This document shows positions 59,889-64,000 of a stretch of 64,000 nt of DNA, one piece after another (positions within the stretch are counted from its first letter, which is position 1; the number at the start of each line of letters is the position of its first letter). Both the position numbers and the translations under genes were made by a program. A model generated the notes under the pieces. That model did no database searches. It was not told the origin of the DNA and saw only the letters and a program-made list of their open reading frames with translations. Where the stretch lies: positions 10,199,878 through 10,263,877 of the forward strand of contig LR746264.1 of the NCBI GenBank assembly GCA_902729315.2, written 5' to 3'. Origin of the DNA: Spirodela intermedia (lineage: Eukaryota; Streptophyta; Magnoliopsida; Alismatales; Araceae).

Positions 59889-62800
59889 GGAGATGGGGAT
59901 TTCGGAGCTTCGCAGAAGAGTAGAGTAGTGGTGAGGGAGGAGCAGGCGCGCACCGGCGGCTGTAGAAGAGGGACTGGTAGAAATAGCCCCGCTGCCCGGT
60001 AGAGAGACTGAGAACAGCCGGAGACTGGTGGGCTCCGTCCGGCAAGGAGACGAAGGGGAAGGTGAAGGAGGGTTTCCGAGAGAGAGAGAGAGAGAGAGTC
60101 GAGTGCGTGCGAGTCTGTCCGTGACTGCGAGACTGGAAGCCTTTAATAAGAGCTCTAAAACCCAACGTGGGTTTAAAACGAGAGTGGGAAACTGCCGGGG
60201 GGGGGGCACTTAACTCTCTCTTAACATGCTCCAGCGTCGTCGCCCCGGTTCACCGCGTCGGCAGTAAGATTTTCTTACCGTCACCGCCGCCAGTCGCCGC
60301 CGCTGAAGCCGAATTGATGGCCGACGCCGCTCACCTCGCACTGCTTCCCCTCAATTAAGTTAACCATTAAATGGCGTGACCCCCCGCTAGTGCCGTCCCC
60401 TGCTACCTCCACTCAGACCGCGGTCAACTGCCCCGCGGGCCTCCCCTGACCTGCTTCACACCCATCTTAATTAACTTAAAGCGTCATTTTTTGCTAATTT
60501 TGGTGATTTCTTCGCATGTCTTCCTGAGAGCGCGTCCAACGTCCCGAACCCGTTGTCGGGGAGGCAGCGGTCCAAGCAGAAGCCCGACGGCCACGTCCCT
60601 TCATTCCCCCCCGCGATTAAAAGAGCCTCCTTTCCAATCATTTGCACAGCGCCGAACCCACTCCACCAAGGATTTCCCTAGAGAGAGAGAGAGAGAGAGA
60701 GAGAGTTACAAGGGAGGGAGGAGACCGGCGGATTACTACTACGGCGAAGCCATGAGCGGCGGCTGGTCCACCAGCCTTCGGATAAGCTTAAACGTCGGAA
60801 TATCTCAGCCGGCGGCGCCCCGCCAACCACGGCGAGAACGCCCAGCTGCCGGGGGGGAGACGCAGGTGTGTCTCCACGCGCGACCAGGGGCGAGTTGGGC
60901 TCGTTCGAGAAGAGACAATCTGTACAGCTCTGTGCATGGCGATAGTGGAGGGCCGAGTCTGATAATCGCTGGAACGTGACAAAGAAGACAAGCTAGTGAC
61001 ATCCCTCCTCCGTGGACCGCCGACCGGCGTCAAACGTGGAGAATCCCAAGGCTATGGAAAATTATAAACCCAGCTGTAGATGATCATCGGAGATATCGCA
61101 GATTCGATATAATACAATCACGAAGGTTATGTTTGAAAAGTGTGGAGTATTTAAAAATCTCATAGGGGCGGAGAAAATCAGGGCTCCTCGAGTCCGAGCG
61201 ATCTACCAGCCGGGTCCCTCTGGGGGAACGTGAAACCTCAATAGTCGTGGATAGCGAGGGGGTTCAGTGAGCTTTCCCTGTCCTGCGAACTGGAGCCAAC
61301 GGGGTGGACTTTGCTACGTTTGGCGCCACCCGAGATGTGGATTAGATGAGAGAGAGAGAGAGAGAGTGATAGGGCAAGCCAACAAAAGAGGACAACCAGG
61401 ACTGCCGCGTGGAGGTTGCGATCACGCGTTTCTCCGTCACTGAAAGGGCTTCCTCTCTTCTCCGTCATCAAGACGACTGAAGGCCCATTCGGTATGCTGC
61501 CCTAGAAAGCTCGGGAGCGGTGGGCACGTCAATTATGGAGAGCTTCCTAACAATCGATTTCCATGTGGAAGACATGAAATGAGGCGTGCCCAACGTCGGC
61601 TTTCTCCGCCGCTCCACAGTGTGGGGGACGTCGTCCCTGATTTAGACGAAGGAGAGGGGGAGGAAGGCCCGCTTGAGGCATCTCCTGCGAAGAAATGGTT
61701 CGATCCCCCAAAATAATTGTGAGTCCGCCCACCAGATGGAGGGTTTGGCTCGCCTTTTTTTCTTGTTGTGGGCAGCGGAGTAAGAAAACCACTCGCTCAC
61801 GCCAGCGGAGCCGTCGCCGTCAAGAACAAAACAGCCGTGGAAAAGTCTCCGCTACTGATAGCGTGATCTCGCCGTCCTCAACCCGAGGTGGCGAACCATC
61901 GGTGCTCCACCTGTAGATTTTCCAGGGCTACGTCGACAGCTGCAGCGCATTGTTCAACATCGTGAAGACAGAGAGAGAGAGAGAGAGCTGGCTCCGTTGC
62001 ACCTATCCCGTCTCACCAGATGTATGATATTTCTGTCATTATGTATTTTACTAACGAAGAGACGCGGATTCCCTTCGGATTCTGCCCAGAATATTAGGTT
62101 AATCCTTCTCTCTGACCCCTTGACCTCCTGGTCAACTCACGCGTGGCCGCAAAAAAGAAGACAGGATGAGGACTAACGGTAGAAGAAGTCAGATGATACA
62201 TTTAAGATTATGAGGAGGAAGACGCGTCCAATGAACATCTATACATCGGATCGCGCGCATGCAGCGGGCTGCCCCCAGACTGGTCGGCTCGACCGACGGT
62301 CTCCGAGTCGCTATCAGCGAGATGCCGTCGGCTCGGCGGAGACCCACCCGAGCGCCAGCCATGCCGGGAGGACCCACTGGAACGAGCCTCTCTCCATCTC
62401 CAGCTCCTCGGATGGGAGCAACCCTCGGCCCGTCGCGGCGGCCATCAGCGATCAACCAGATGAAGGGAGATAGATGCTCCTGGCTGCTGATATCGATCAG
62501 CCAAATGTTCAAAGAAACTCGCAGGAAGGGCACCGGAGACGAGATGGGTCCACGTGTGGGCGCTCGATTTCATTTAAAGAAGGAAGAGGGAGCCTGCGGC
62601 AGTCTGCGAAAATGAAGACTGGCCGCTGGGATGGCCCGCATGTTAGAGAACGAAAGAGAGAGAGAGAGAGCGAGAGAAGAACTCTTCGAAGCCCACCCCT
62701 CGAAGCATCGGCTTTCCCCGCCGGCAGGGCTACTACCTCCTCCCCGGAAACGGGCTTCACGTGTGAAGCGGTGAGGACATGATGGCCGGCGGAAGAGCCC

Positions 62801-64000
62801 CCACCTGCGTCTCCTCCCCGGCTCCTCCCTCCTCCTCCTCGCGACGACGAGACCTCAATTAATATAAACTTTAAGCGACATAACTCCGCTCCTCCATGGT
62901 TCCCGCGGCAGTGAAGACTACCGCCGGAACAGCCTGGTTCGGCATTCCGGCGTATTTTTCCCCCGCAGAGACATCGAGACGAGCTCTAGACAACCACACG
63001 TGAAGCTAATCTAGCGAGCCAGAGAGACAGAGAGAGAGAGAGGGAGTAAGTCTCCTCCTCCACGGAGGGGGAGATCTACGTGGCGGTCCAGCTGGCAGTC
63101 AAATGATTGCGGTCTCCGAAATATTTTCGGACAAATGGTGATGATGACGAGGAATAATAAAATTAGTGCCATAAATTGGGGAGCCATAGATCCACCGGTG
63201 TGTTGGGTGGCTTGGGCCCACGCCCATCCCGGTCCGATTCACCCGATCCGGCCGCCACGAGCGTCGCCATCACGACGACCAGCGCACGTGCGCGAGGGGG
63301 GAACACGCGTGAGTGGGCCCACCGATCTGACCGCCATCCAGTGGTGCAACGAATCTGATGGCGATGGTTAGCATAACACTGGGGGAGGTCGCTTCTGGAC
63401 TCGACGACGACCTGACTGGGGCGAGAAGACGGAAGCCCAGTATTGACTGGGTTTGGAGCATCCAAAGGCCCAATTAAAATTGTACAGTGGGCTGGCCCAC
63501 AAGTTAGACAGGGAAACACCCATTCGAGGCACAGCTGAATTGAGGCCAACCTGTATTCGGGCCACTCATAGGCCCATTAAGGAGGATTGCGGGCCATCGT
63601 GTCAAAACAGGAATTTCCTCCTCTTCCTCTGTCTGGTTCGTCGTTTTCCTCCGGTTCTCTTCTTCATGCCGGCGTAGAGGGTGGACGGCCGCCGTGAAAC
63701 AAGGAAATCTCAGCGGTGAGTACTTTCTGTCGACGAGGAGAACATCCCAAGCTGATGACAGTCAACCCCGGTAGAGGACCTTCGGAGTGGACTGCGACGA
63801 GGGGAGAGAGAGAGAGAGAGAGAGGCCGGAGGCAGAGAACCAGACAGCGTGGGATTTAATAAGAAGCGGTGCTCGTCCGTGATCAGAGGCGGCGACGTCG
63901 GGACAAACCAGCAAGAACCCTAAGACATCCAACTGGGTGAGAGACGCCACGACAGAGAAATTTGAAAAAACTGTGGGTGATGGTGCCCCAGAGGCTGAGA
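59889..64000. other. PCS1-like leader and 3.8 kb of unassigned DNA to the window end
   Basis: The PCS1-like leader has a GA run (60078-60098; CT on the sense strand). Further GA runs occur at 60680-60706, 61347-61367, 61971-61988, 62661-62679, 63030-63042 and 63803-63824. TGGGCC/GGCCCA elements cluster at about 63210-63600. Several frames of 60-160 codons were read on both strands and none shows a recognised domain or a plausible exon chain. Confidence 0.55.

Overview
The window is nuclear DNA of a flowering plant. Its genes are split by canonical GT-AG introns and encode plant-specific families: PPR, GRAS, WRKY, SIAMESE-related, PGR5-like and SDIR1-type RING proteins. Many coding regions are GC-rich, above all at third codon positions, and GA/CT microsatellites are extremely common. 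This suggests a monocot-like or early-diverging angiosperm with a fairly compact genome; the species cannot be named from the sequence alone. No intact transposon, virus, CRISPR array, rRNA or tRNA gene was recognised.

Layout. 0-24.9 kb, all on +: the last three exons of a PGR5-like (PGRL) protein, an intronless E-type PPR protein, an oxysterol-binding-protein-related protein (ORP3 type, 10 exons), a telomere-repeat-binding TRP/TRBF protein (9 exons, one GC-AG intron) and an intronless LISCL-type GRAS factor. 25-31 kb: a chloroplast-type NAD(P)-binding Rossmann protein on -, head to head with UFD1 on +. 31.6-32.8 kb: a plastid-type ICMT-like membrane protein on +. 36-38 kb: a WRKY49-like gene on -. 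43.7 kb: a 73-residue SIAMESE-related CDK inhibitor on -. 49.7-57.4 kb: FKBP20-1 on +, convergent with a DHHC S-acyltransferase on -, then SDIR1 on -. 58.5-59.9 kb: a PCS1-like aspartic protease on -. The remaining stretches (18.2-22.7, 32.8-36.2, 38.2-43.6, 44-49 and 60-64 kb) hold microsatellites, promoter-like TGGGCC clusters, short duplications and AT-rich DNA.

The genes do not form a pathway. Their order is meaningful as conserved microsynteny: from memory of Arabidopsis locus order, three groups (PGRL-ORP3-TRP-GRAS; GRAS/NAD(P)-Rossmann/SMR/PCS1; FKBP20-1/SDIR1) are also neighbours there. I found no convincing undescribed multi-gene system. The best leads are small: TGGGCC promoter-like clusters with no gene attached, a tandem duplication that copied a splice donor, an intron-to-3'UTR duplication in the telomere-binding gene, a start codon cut off as its own exon in UFD1, and a 22-bp perfect palindrome overlapping TGACGTCA.
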